NCBI GenBank assembly: GCA_019112965.1
Contig: DXIH01000102.1
Location: 1-40,397, forward strand
Direction: 5' to 3'
Length of the DNA stretch: 40,397 nt
Source: Candidatus Sphingomonas excrementigallinarum
Lineage (GTDB): Bacteria > Pseudomonadota > Alphaproteobacteria > Sphingomonadales > Sphingomonadaceae
Of the stretch, positions 33,891 to 40,397 are shown piece after piece; positions within the stretch are counted from its first letter, which is position 1; each line of letters begins with the position of its first letter. The notes below the pieces were generated by a model that saw nothing but the letters and a program-made list of their open reading frames with translations, was not told where the DNA came from and did not search any database. Position numbers and translations under genes: made by a program.

Positions 33891-34865
33891 TCAGGGCCGG
33901 GGCAGAAGGGCGATCGCCCGGTCGGTCGCGACGATATAGCGGTCGTCCGAGTAACGATGCGTGCCGACGAAATGGATGAAGCGCTCGTCCACCGGCTGCG
34001 GCTCCAGCCAGTAATTGTGATAGCGCGCATAAGGCAGCAGGCGCACGCCCGGTTCGTTGGCCAGCAGGAAGTTGGACGTGACCTGCTCGCTGCCCCAGCG
34101 TGTCCAGGCGGTATCGCCGACCAGCCGGGCGCCTTCCTGCGAAAAGCGAACCGCCTCGGCCTGCCCACTCGGGCCGCCGCGTGCGAAGCCTGCAAATCCT
34201 GCACAGCCACGAACATAATGGTGGCGGTCGGCGTCGAGATGGTCGGCCAGGCGCGACTCGATCAGGCTCTGGATATGCGCGGGCTCGGCGGCGGGGCCTT
34301 GGGGATAGCGATGGGCGACGAAGTCGGGCAGAGTCCGGATGCCCATGTCCTCGGCATCGGGGCCGCCCAGGAAGATAAAGCTGTCATTCGCGACGATCGC
34401 GGCGCGCACTTCGGGAATGTCGCCCAGCGTCACCGTGTCCGAATCGAGCTGGATGACATAATCCTCCGCCCGCAGCGCCAGCACGGTCAGCAGCCTTTCC
34501 CACGCTCCGCCGCGCGGGCATCCCGCGCCGTCGACATCGGCCAGCCGCAATATGGTGGGCGATCCGACATGATGCGCGAGCAGGCGTTTGTCGCCGTCGG
34601 TCAGAGTGCCGTCGTCGAGGATGACGACCCGCCCCATGCCCAGATGGTGGTGGAACGACTTCACCGCGACCAGATAGGGCAGGACGGTGGCGGTGCCGAT
34701 CATCGACAGGATCACCACGCCGTCCTGCTTCGGCACGATCGGCGGCGTTGCCTGAATCGCGCGGGCATGGTGGAAATGCCGCTTCATCCGATGGGCGCGC
34801 GACTGGCGGTCGACCAGATGACAGGCCAGGCCGATGCCCGGCAGCTTGTGGATTGCGTCCATCAT
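33891..34865 (-). CDS. glycosyltransferase-like hypothetical protein
   Basis: About 324 residues, soluble. The region GVVILSMIGTATVLPYLVAV followed by VVILDDGTLTDGDKRLL, and the acidic motif QLDSDTVTLGD with DxD, look like a nucleotide-sugar-binding GT-A fold. The rest, including HYVRGCAGFAGFARGG and WTRWGSEQVTSNFLLAN, is not a family I can name. The start is uncertain: two adjacent ATGs (34865, 34862) and an upstream TTG at 34901, none with a strong ribosome site. It lies between pth and radC, with about 80 bases on each side. A role in making a surface or cytoplasmic glycan is inference. Confidence 0.6.
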   Translation of the reverse strand: MMDAIHKLPGIGLACHLVDRQSRAHRMKRHFHHARAIQATPPIVPKQDGVVILSMIGTATVLPYLVAVKSFHHHLGMGRVVILDDGTLTDGDKRLLAHHVGSPTILRLADVDGAGCPRGGAWERLLTVLALRAEDYVIQLDSDTVTLGDIPEVRAAIVANDSFIFLGGPDAEDMGIRTLPDFVAHRYPQGPAAEPAHIQSLIESRLADHLDADRHHYVRGCAGFAGFARGGPSGQAEAVRFSQEGARLVGDTAWTRWGSEQVTSNFLLANEPGVRLLPYARYHNYWLEPQPVDERFIHFVGTHRYSDDRYIVATDRAIALLPRP

Positions 34866-34943
34866 GGCGCGCGTGATGGGCGAGTGGGCAGGGCCGGACA
34901 AGCCGGGATCGCGGCGGCCAAGGACCGATTTGGCACTATCGGG

Positions 34944-35633
34944 TCAGATCAGACCCTGCGCCCGCAGGCTGACATGGCCCGAGGTGCCGATGATGATATG
35001 GTCGTGCACCGTGATGCCCAGCCGCTTCCCCGCCTCGGCGATGGCGCGGGTCACGTCGATATCGGCGCGGCTCGGCGACGGATCGCCGCTGGGATGGTTA
35101 TGGACCAGGATCAGCGCGGCCGAGCCGAAGTCGATCGCGCGCCGGATTACCTCGCGGACATAGACCGGGGCCTGGTCGATCGAACCCTGTCCCATCAATT
35201 CGTCGCGGATCAACATGTTACGGGTATTCAGATGCAGCACCCGCACCCGTTCGACCCCGTGATGCGCCATGTCGGCGTGGAGATAGTCGAGCAGCGCCTG
35301 CCAGTTGGACAGGACCGGCCGCTTCATCGCTTCCGCCTGGACCAGTCGAAGCGCGCACGCCTGGGCGATCTTGATCGTCGCCGCCGCCGTCTCACCGATC
35401 CCGTCGACCCGCTGGAGCGCGATCGGATCGGCGCTCAGGACGCCGCCGATATCGTGGAACTCGCGGAGCAGCGCCTTGGCCATCGGCTTGGTGTCGCGGC
35501 GCGGGATGGCGGTCATCAGCAGATATTCGATCAGTTCATGATCGAGCAATCCGCCACCGCCCAGCAATCGGTCGCGCAGCCGCGCGCGGTGTCCGGCATG
35601 GTCATTGGCCTCGATTTCGCTGGTGTCGCGCAT
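34944..35633 (-). CDS. radC: RadC family protein (JAB/MPN domain)
   Basis: A 229-residue protein. The N-terminal helix-hairpin-helix (VDGIGETAAATI, about 76-87) is followed by the JAB/MPN+ metal site H178-x-H180-x10-D191 in HNHPSGDPSPSRAD. It belongs to the family historically called RadC or YicR; a role in DNA repair is disputed, and its real substrate is unknown. The metal motif is intact, so hydrolytic activity is plausible. It is divergent from the ydbH-like gene with 96 bases between. Confidence 0.9.
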   Translation of the reverse strand: MRDTSEIEANDHAGHRARLRDRLLGGGGLLDHELIEYLLMTAIPRRDTKPMAKALLREFHDIGGVLSADPIALQRVDGIGETAAATIKIAQACALRLVQAEAMKRPVLSNWQALLDYLHADMAHHGVERVRVLHLNTRNMLIRDELMGQGSIDQAPVYVREVIRRAIDFGSAALILVHNHPSGDPSPSRADIDVTRAIAEAGKRLGITVHDHIIIGTSGHVSLRAQGLI

Positions 35634-35729
35634 GGTCCGTCCCCCCGATGCTGGTCAGCATAAAGCGGGCGGCGGGAACTGTCGCCGGGCTTCACGCGAT
35701 TGCGTGGCGCGGGAACCGGCGGCTATGAC

Positions 35730-38700
35730 ATGGGCCGAGAGCGAGGGAGTGGCATCGGGGTGGAGGGCGCGAGCGAGGAGATCGAGACGCGCGTGACCCC
35801 GGTCGCGAGCCCCACCCGGCGTTTTCGCCGCCTGCAATTCACCCTGATCGCCATCGCCCTTGTCATCCTCGTCGCGCTGGTCGCGCTGTGGATCGAGCGA
35901 AAGCCGCTGGCCGGGCATGTGCTGGACCGCGAACTGGCGAAGCGCGGCGTGCCTGCGCGCTACAAAATTTCCGACCTTGGTTTTGGCCGCCAGCGGCTGA
36001 CCGATGTGGTGATGGGCGATCCGCGCCATCCCGATCTGGTCGCCGACTGGATGGAGACGCGGACCCGCATGACCCTGTCGGGCCCGGAAGTGACGGGGGT
36101 GCGTGCCGGGCGCGTTCGCCTGCGCGGACGGCTGATCGACGGGCGGATCAGCCTGGGTACGCTCGACAAGCTGATGGGCGGGGCAGGCTCCTCGGGCACG
36201 CCGTTCCAGCTGCCCAAGCTGGACGTGATCGTGCAGGATGGCGGCATCCGGCTCGATACGCCGCACGGGGCCATCGGGCTCAGCGTGTCGGGGCAGGGCG
36301 TGTTGAGCGATGGCTTTACCGGGCGGTTGGCGGCGGTGGCGCCCCGGTTGGTGATGGGCGATTGCGTCGCCACCGGGCTGGCGGCGCCTTTGCGTGTACG
36401 CGTGGTGCGCGAGCAGCCGACACTGACTGGGCCGTTGCGGCTCGGCAATCTGCGCTGCGGCGAGGTGGCGGTTGCCGATCTGGCGGCGCGGGTCGACGTG
36501 ACCTTCGGCGCGGCGCTCGACCGCTGGCAGGGGCGCGCCTCGGTCGGCAGCGGCGCGATCCGCCATCCCGTCATCGCCGCCGCGGCGATCGACGGGCAGC
36601 TGGACTTTTCGGGCACGCCCAAGGGCACGCAGGGCCGGATGCAGGTCGCCGCGCGCAACGTGGTGGCGCATTTCGGTCGGGCCGAGCGGGCGATGGTCGC
36701 GGGCCGCTATCTGGTCGGCCCGACCACCCGCTTCGACGGCCAGGCGCAGTTAAGCGGCGCACAGGCGTCGGCCGCGGCCCTCGCCCCCGTGCTGAAGGCG
36801 GGGGAGGCGGCAGCGGGTACGCCGGTCGGGCCGGTGGTGCGCGCCATGGTTCAGGCGGTCGGCCGGGCCGGGCGGCGCTTCGCCGCCGACATGGCGCTGG
36901 CGATCGATAGTGATCGGGGGCCGCGAGGCCCCGGCTTTGCGGTGCGGGTGCCGCGTCTGACCATCGCCTCGGCCAGCGGCGGACGGCTCGCCTTCGCGGG
37001 CGGCTCCGGCCTGGCCTATGATGCGCGGGGGCTGCGCATCGATACGCGGCTCGCCATGGGCGGCGGCGGTCTGCCCGGCCTGCGTGCGACGCTGCAACAG
37101 GATGGGCCAAAACAGCCGATACGCGGCACCGCCGAGCTGGCCCGCTACGAAGCGGGTGGGGCGGCCCTGGCGTTCGACCGGATGGTGTTCCGCTCCGCCG
37201 CCAATGGCGAAACCCAGGTGACGACCCGCGTCGCACTGTCCGGGCCGATCAGCGGCGGGCGGATCGACGGACTGATCCTGCCGATCGCGGCGCGCTGGGA
37301 CGGCGGGCGGCGGTTGCTGGTCAATCCGACCTGCCAGCCGTTGGCGATCGACCGGCTGGCGCTGTCGGGGCTGCGGCTGGCTCGGGTGGGCGTGCGGTTG
37401 TGTCCGCTGGATGGCGCGCTGGTTCGGCTGGACGGCGCAAGGCTGGGCGGCGGGGCGCAGCTGGGGGCGACCAAGCTGGTCGGGCAGATCGGTAGCAGCC
37501 CGCTGGCGCTGGCGGCGACGACCACCCGCTTCGCGCTGGCCGACCGCAGCTTCACCCTGACCGGCGTGCAGTCCAGCATCGGCCGCCCCGAATCGCCGAC
37601 CCGGATCGATGCGGCCGAACTGACCGGCCGGATCACGCCGCAAGGTATCGCGGGCCAGTTCACCGGCGGCGCGGGGCAGGTCGGGCAGGTGCCGCTGCTG
37701 CTCGGGGAGGCGCAAGGCGACTGGCAACTGACGGGCGGCGTGCTGACCCTGAACGGCGCGCTTCAGGTGCGCGACGCGCGCGCCGATTCGCCGCGCTTCC
37801 TGCCCATGGCGGCGCGCGACGTCACGCTGACGCTGGCGGGCAGCCGGATCGACGCCAAGGGCACGCTGTTCGAGCCGACGAAGAATGTGAAGGTCGCCGA
37901 TGTCACCATCACCCATGCGCTCGACAAGGGCGCGGGCGAGGCGGACCTGACGGTCCCCGGCATCACTTTCACAAAGGAGTTCCAGCCGGAATTGCTGACC
38001 CCGGTGACGAAAGGCGTGATCGAGGATGTGCGCGGGCCGGTCAACGGGACGGGCCATATCGCCTGGGATGCCGACGGTGTGCGCTCGACCGGGCGATTCG
38101 GCACCGACGGGATCGACCTCGCCGCCGCACTTGGCCCGGTCAGCGGCATTGTGGGGACGATCAATTTTACCGATCTGCTCGCGCTGGAAAGCGCACCGGG
38201 GCAGGTGGCGACGGTCAAGACGATCAACCCGGGCATCCAGGTGACGAACGGCGTCATCCGCTACCAGACGCTGTCCGGGTCACGCGTGAAGGTGGAGAGC
38301 GGTCGCTGGCCCTTTGCGGGCGGCACCCTGACCCTCGACCCGACGCTGCTCGACTTCTCGCAGCCGGTCGAGCGGCGCATGACCTTCCATGTCGAGGGGG
38401 CGGCGGCCGACCAGTTCCTGCTCCAGTTCGACTTCCAGAATCTGAACGCGACGGGCGTTTTCGACGGCACCCTGCCCATGATCTTTGACGAACGCGGCGG
38501 GCGGATCGAGGGCGGGCGGCTGATCGTGCGACCCGGTGGCGGAAGCATCGCCTATCTGGGTGAGATCAGTCAGAAAAATCTGGGCTTCTGGGGCAATCTG
38601 GCGTTCGGGGCGCTGCGTTCGCTCAACTATCGGTCCTTGCGGATCGACATGAACGGGCCGCTGGCGGGCGAGATGGTGACCGCCGTGCGCTTCGCCGGGA

Positions 38701-38948
38701 TCAGCCAGGGCAAGGGCGCCAAGTCCAATTTCATCATCCGGCGGCTGCAGAAGCTGCCCTTCATCTTCAACGTGCGGATCAAGGCGCCCTTCCGCGGGCT
38801 GCTTGATTCGGCGCAGTCCTTCTACGACCCGCGCCGCCTGATCCAGCGCAACCTGCCCGCCCTTCTGGACGAACAGAACAATCGGGCCGCACCGCCCGCC
38901 ACCGTCAAATACGCCATTCAGCCTTCGGCAAGCGAGACCGTGCCATGA
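35730..38948 (+). CDS. ydbH: YdbH family AsmA-like intermembrane lipid-transport protein
   Basis: About 1072 residues. A short cytoplasmic start and one inner-membrane helix (about 36-55) precede a long periplasmic region of repeated beta-rich segments. In E. coli YdbH is one of the three AsmA-like proteins, with TamB and YhdP, that move phospholipid to the outer membrane through a hydrophobic groove. The C-terminal part (GKGAKSNFIIRRLQKLPFIF, then INVRIKAPFRG-like residues and FYDPRRLIQRNLP) matches the family ending. The genes for YnbE and YdbL follow directly, confirming the assignment. ATG at 35730 is chosen; a TTG at 35700 is possible. It overlaps ynbE by four bases. Confidence 0.88.
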   Translation: MGRERGSGIGVEGASEEIETRVTPVASPTRRFRRLQFTLIAIALVILVALVALWIERKPLAGHVLDRELAKRGVPARYKISDLGFGRQRLTDVVMGDPRHPDLVADWMETRTRMTLSGPEVTGVRAGRVRLRGRLIDGRISLGTLDKLMGGAGSSGTPFQLPKLDVIVQDGGIRLDTPHGAIGLSVSGQGVLSDGFTGRLAAVAPRLVMGDCVATGLAAPLRVRVVREQPTLTGPLRLGNLRCGEVAVADLAARVDVTFGAALDRWQGRASVGSGAIRHPVIAAAAIDGQLDFSGTPKGTQGRMQVAARNVVAHFGRAERAMVAGRYLVGPTTRFDGQAQLSGAQASAAALAPVLKAGEAAAGTPVGPVVRAMVQAVGRAGRRFAADMALAIDSDRGPRGPGFAVRVPRLTIASASGGRLAFAGGSGLAYDARGLRIDTRLAMGGGGLPGLRATLQQDGPKQPIRGTAELARYEAGGAALAFDRMVFRSAANGETQVTTRVALSGPISGGRIDGLILPIAARWDGGRRLLVNPTCQPLAIDRLALSGLRLARVGVRLCPLDGALVRLDGARLGGGAQLGATKLVGQIGSSPLALAATTTRFALADRSFTLTGVQSSIGRPESPTRIDAAELTGRITPQGIAGQFTGGAGQVGQVPLLLGEAQGDWQLTGGVLTLNGALQVRDARADSPRFLPMAARDVTLTLAGSRIDAKGTLFEPTKNVKVADVTITHALDKGAGEADLTVPGITFTKEFQPELLTPVTKGVIEDVRGPVNGTGHIAWDADGVRSTGRFGTDGIDLAAALGPVSGIVGTINFTDLLALESAPGQVATVKTINPGIQVTNGVIRYQTLSGSRVKVESGRWPFAGGTLTLDPTLLDFSQPVERRMTFHVEGAAADQFLLQFDFQNLNATGVFDGTLPMIFDERGGRIEGGRLIVRPGGGSIAYLGEISQKNLGFWGNLAFGALRSLNYRSLRIDMNGPLAGEMVTAVRFAGISQGKGAKSNFIIRRLQKLPFIFNVRIKAPFRGLLDSAQSFYDPRRLIQRNLPALLDEQNNRAAPPATVKYAIQPSASETVP

Positions 38949-39166
38949 CCGTAACAGGATTGAAAATGCAGGACAGAATGCCGATCTTGGGGATGACACG
39001 ATGGATGCCGGTCGCGCTGACCCTGCTCGGCGGAGGATGCGTCAACATCTCCGCGCCGGACAAGCCGATCGAGATCAATCTGAACATCAATGTGACGCAG
39101 GAAGTGGTATATCGCCTGGATGGCGAGGCCAAATCGCTGATCCAGCAGAATCCGGGGATATTCTAA
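38945..39166 (+). CDS. ynbE: YnbE family outer-membrane lipoprotein
   Basis: A 73-residue lipoprotein with a signal sequence ending LTLLGGGC, C32 being the expected lipidated residue; the lipobox has Gly at position minus 3, which is unusual. The mature part is CVNISAPDKPIEINLNINVT, then QEVVYRLDGEAKSLIQQNP. E. coli YnbE forms beta-strands that extend the YdbH bridge to the outer membrane. Its ATG overlaps the ydbH stop (ATGA), so translation is coupled. MTVTGLKMQDR is longer than usual before the hydrophobic part; a later ATG (38966 or 38978) may be the true start. Confidence 0.85.
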   Translation: MTVTGLKMQDRMPILGMTRWMPVALTLLGGGCVNISAPDKPIEINLNINVTQEVVYRLDGEAKSLIQQNPGIF

Positions 39167-39168
39167 TC

Positions 39169-39549
39169 ATGAAGGCAAAGACGGTGATCCTGGCGCTCGG
39201 TGCGGTGGCGCTGCTGGGCGTGTCCGGCATGGCAATGGCGCAGCGCGATCCGGCCTATGCCGCCGCGCGCGCCGAGGGCTTGGTGGGCGAGCAGCCCGAC
39301 GGCTATCTGGGCATCGTCGGCAGCGCGACGCCCGCGCTGCGCACGCTGGTCAACAGCATCAACATACAGCGCAAGGCCGCCTATACCCAAAAGGCGCAGG
39401 CCAGCGGCGCGACCGTCGAGCAGATGGCCTTCACCAGCGGCTGCAACCTGATCGCGCAGACCGCGAGCGGCGAAAAGTACAAGACGCCCGAAGGTGTTTG
39501 GAAGACCCGCACCAGCGCGGCCCCGGAACGCGCCCCGGCCTGCGTGTAA
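39169..39549 (+). CDS. ydbL: YdbL family (DUF1318) periplasmic protein
   Basis: A 126-residue protein with a signal peptide cleaved after about residue 24 (GMAMAQ) and the DUF1318 core: RDPAYAAARAEGLVGEQPDG, YLGIVGSATPALRTLVNSIN and IQRKAAYTQKAQ. In E. coli it acts as a chaperone-like factor that limits YnbE multimerisation at YdbH. The C terminus, with two cysteines, extends beyond the core (EGVWKTRTSAAPERAPACV). The start is two bases after the ynbE stop. It completes the ydbH-ynbE-ydbL unit. Confidence 0.88.
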   Translation: MKAKTVILALGAVALLGVSGMAMAQRDPAYAAARAEGLVGEQPDGYLGIVGSATPALRTLVNSINIQRKAAYTQKAQASGATVEQMAFTSGCNLIAQTASGEKYKTPEGVWKTRTSAAPERAPACV

Positions 39550-39554
39550 CCATG

Positions 39555-39710
39555 CTCCCCTCCCGCAGGCGGGAGGGGTTGGGGGAGGGGACTCCGGGAG
39601 CGACAAGGCGTACGGTTCGGGGCGTGGACTGGTGTCGCTCAAATAACGGACGGCATCGCTTGCGGGCAGCGCCAGCCCTCCCCCGGCCCCTCCCGCCTGC
39701 GGGAGGGGAG
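39555..39710. repeat. 156-base CTCCCC-type inverted repeat
   Basis: CTCCCCTCCCGCAGGCGGGA and following bases at 39555-39589 face their near-exact reverse complement at 39676-39710 (35 bases, two differences). Each arm is itself a hairpin, CCCCTCCCGCAGGCGGGAGGGG-like. It resembles the elements at 10970, 14813 and 18409 in style but not in detail. Confidence 0.78.
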
Positions 39711-39827
39711 AAAGAAGAGGGGCTCCCGGCTGCGAGAGGGAAGGAAGACGAAGCAGGTTGCGCACCCCTTCTGTCACTCCCCGGCAACAATGCTTAACAC
39801 ATCTGTCACAACCCAACCCCCAGGCGG

Positions 39828-39856
39828 TTGACTTGGGGGGAGGGGCTTTCTAAACG
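39828..39856 (+). promoter_or_regulatory. probable promoter of the F0 ATP synthase operon
   Basis: TTGACT (39828-39833), 17 bases, then TAAACG (39851-39856), about 80 bases before the atpI start. Confidence 0.5.
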
Positions 39857-39933
39857 GGCCTCGCCTTGGCGGGGTCGCTCGCCGTTCGCGCGCATTCTCC
39901 CCTTCGGTGACGAAATCAGGTGAGGGTGGCTGC

Positions 39934-40251
39934 GTGGCGGAGAAGGAACCCGGACAGGACTTTGGCGATGCGGACGATCCGCGTCTGGCCGCGCTGGATC
40001 AGCGATTGGCTAAGGCGAAAGCGGACGGCGCAGCGCGGCAGGGGGTGAAGGTGGATGCCGACAGGGGTTATTCCCAGGGCAGTCGCGTCATCTCCGCGCT
40101 GATCGGAAGTCTTGTCGGCAGTGCGTTGATCGGCTGGCTTTTCGACCGCTGGTTCGGCACCGCACCCTGGGCCCTGATCGTGATGCTGTTCCTGGGGATC
40201 GGCGTGGCGTTCAGGCAGATTATTCGGATTTCTGGCGAACGCCCGGAGTAA
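39934..40251 (+). CDS. atpI: ATP synthase assembly protein AtpI
   Basis: About 105 residues. A charged cytoplasmic start is followed by two membrane helices (VISALIGSLVGSALIGWLFD and WALIVMLFLGIGVAFRQII). This small protein heads the F0 operon in alphaproteobacteria and helps assemble the c-ring. I chose the GTG at 39934 because GAGGG lies seven bases before it; a GTG at 39907 would add nine residues but has no ribosome site. atpB follows within about 35 bases. Confidence 0.88.
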   Translation: MAEKEPGQDFGDADDPRLAALDQRLAKAKADGAARQGVKVDADRGYSQGSRVISALIGSLVGSALIGWLFDRWFGTAPWALIVMLFLGIGVAFRQIIRISGERPE

Positions 40252-40284
40252 CCGGGCGTTCGTCATATGTGGGAACGAAGCAGC

Positions 40285-40397
40285 GTGGCGGCAGAATCGG
40301 GCGGCAAGATTGATCCGATGCACCAGTTCCTGATCGAGCCGGTGCTCGGTCGGCACTGGGTGGTCGGCGGCTACGACCTTTCCTTCACCAATTCCGC
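40285..40397 (+). CDS. atpB: ATP synthase F0 subunit a, partial
   Basis: The first 37 codons of subunit a, cut by the window edge. VAAESGGKIDPMHQFLIEPV is the alphaproteobacterial N terminus, followed by GRHWVVGGYDLSFTNS. The GTG at 40285 matches the usual MAAES start; an in-frame ATG at 40267 would add six residues. The complete protein forms the proton half-channels of the F0 motor in the inner membrane. Confidence 0.9.
   Translation, partial: MAAESGGKIDPMHQFLIEPVLGRHWVVGGYDLSFTNS

Larger units (their letters stand above)
39550..39933. other. 384-base intergenic region before the atp operon
   Basis: It contains an inverted-repeat element (39555-39710), then about 110 bases with no recognisable feature, then the probable atp promoter (39828-39856). 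I see no gene. Confidence 0.75.

Overview
The window reads as a chromosomal segment of a high-GC alphaproteobacterium of the Sphingomonadales, most likely Sphingomonas or a close relative. The basis is protein flavour (GroES/GroEL, bc1 subunits, membrane-anchored cytochrome c, DUF3297, AtpI/AtpB), gene density, many TGATG/ATGA overlaps, and short inverted repeats around CTTCGACTTCGCTCAG that I associate from memory with sphingomonad genomes. I see no tRNA, rRNA, CRISPR array, insertion sequence or prophage. Most of the window is core genome.

Layout. Bases 1-168 hold the start of an AT-richer, probably foreign ORF running off the left edge. A GNAT acetyltransferase and the signal peptide peptidase SppA follow on the minus strand. 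The groES-groEL operon (3171-5186) has a visible promoter and CIRCE operator. Two DsbA-like thioredoxin-fold proteins and a DUF721/DciA protein (5738-7716, minus) diverge from mutY, a serine hydrolase and nudC (7743-10968, plus). Prephenate dehydratase (minus) diverges from a membrane cytochrome c and a nitronate monooxygenase. Next come a shikimate-dehydrogenase-like protein, an EVE-domain protein, a small secreted protein, a DUF3297 protein, an ABC-F ATPase, two exported proteins and lipB. From 20675 lie a coupled pair of paralogous membrane proteins, then the minus-strand run apt-trmL-hemF-GNAT. The bc1 complex operon petA-petB-petC (27808-25027, minus) follows.

The right part holds a Gly/Tyr/Trp-rich lipoprotein, a MaoC hydratase, a nucleotide pyrophosphatase/phosphodiesterase-like lipoprotein, a complete BLUF blue-light sensor, ychF, a 2OG-Fe(II) oxygenase overlapping pth, an unassigned glycosyltransferase-like protein and a RadC protein. 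It continues with a ydbH-ynbE-ydbL cassette (35730-39549) and the start of the F0 ATP synthase operon (atpI, atpB) at the right edge.

Functional links. petABC, the membrane cytochrome c, hemF and the atp genes together cover parts of aerobic respiration. GroESL, SppA and the DsbA-like pair handle protein folding and envelope quality control. The ydbH-ynbE-ydbL genes are the best candidate for an envelope lipid-transport system. Between genes there are at least three families of short inverted-repeat elements, about twelve copies in 40 kb. They are the most striking non-coding feature. I found no convincing wholly new multi-gene system; the findings list the loci that deserve a second look.
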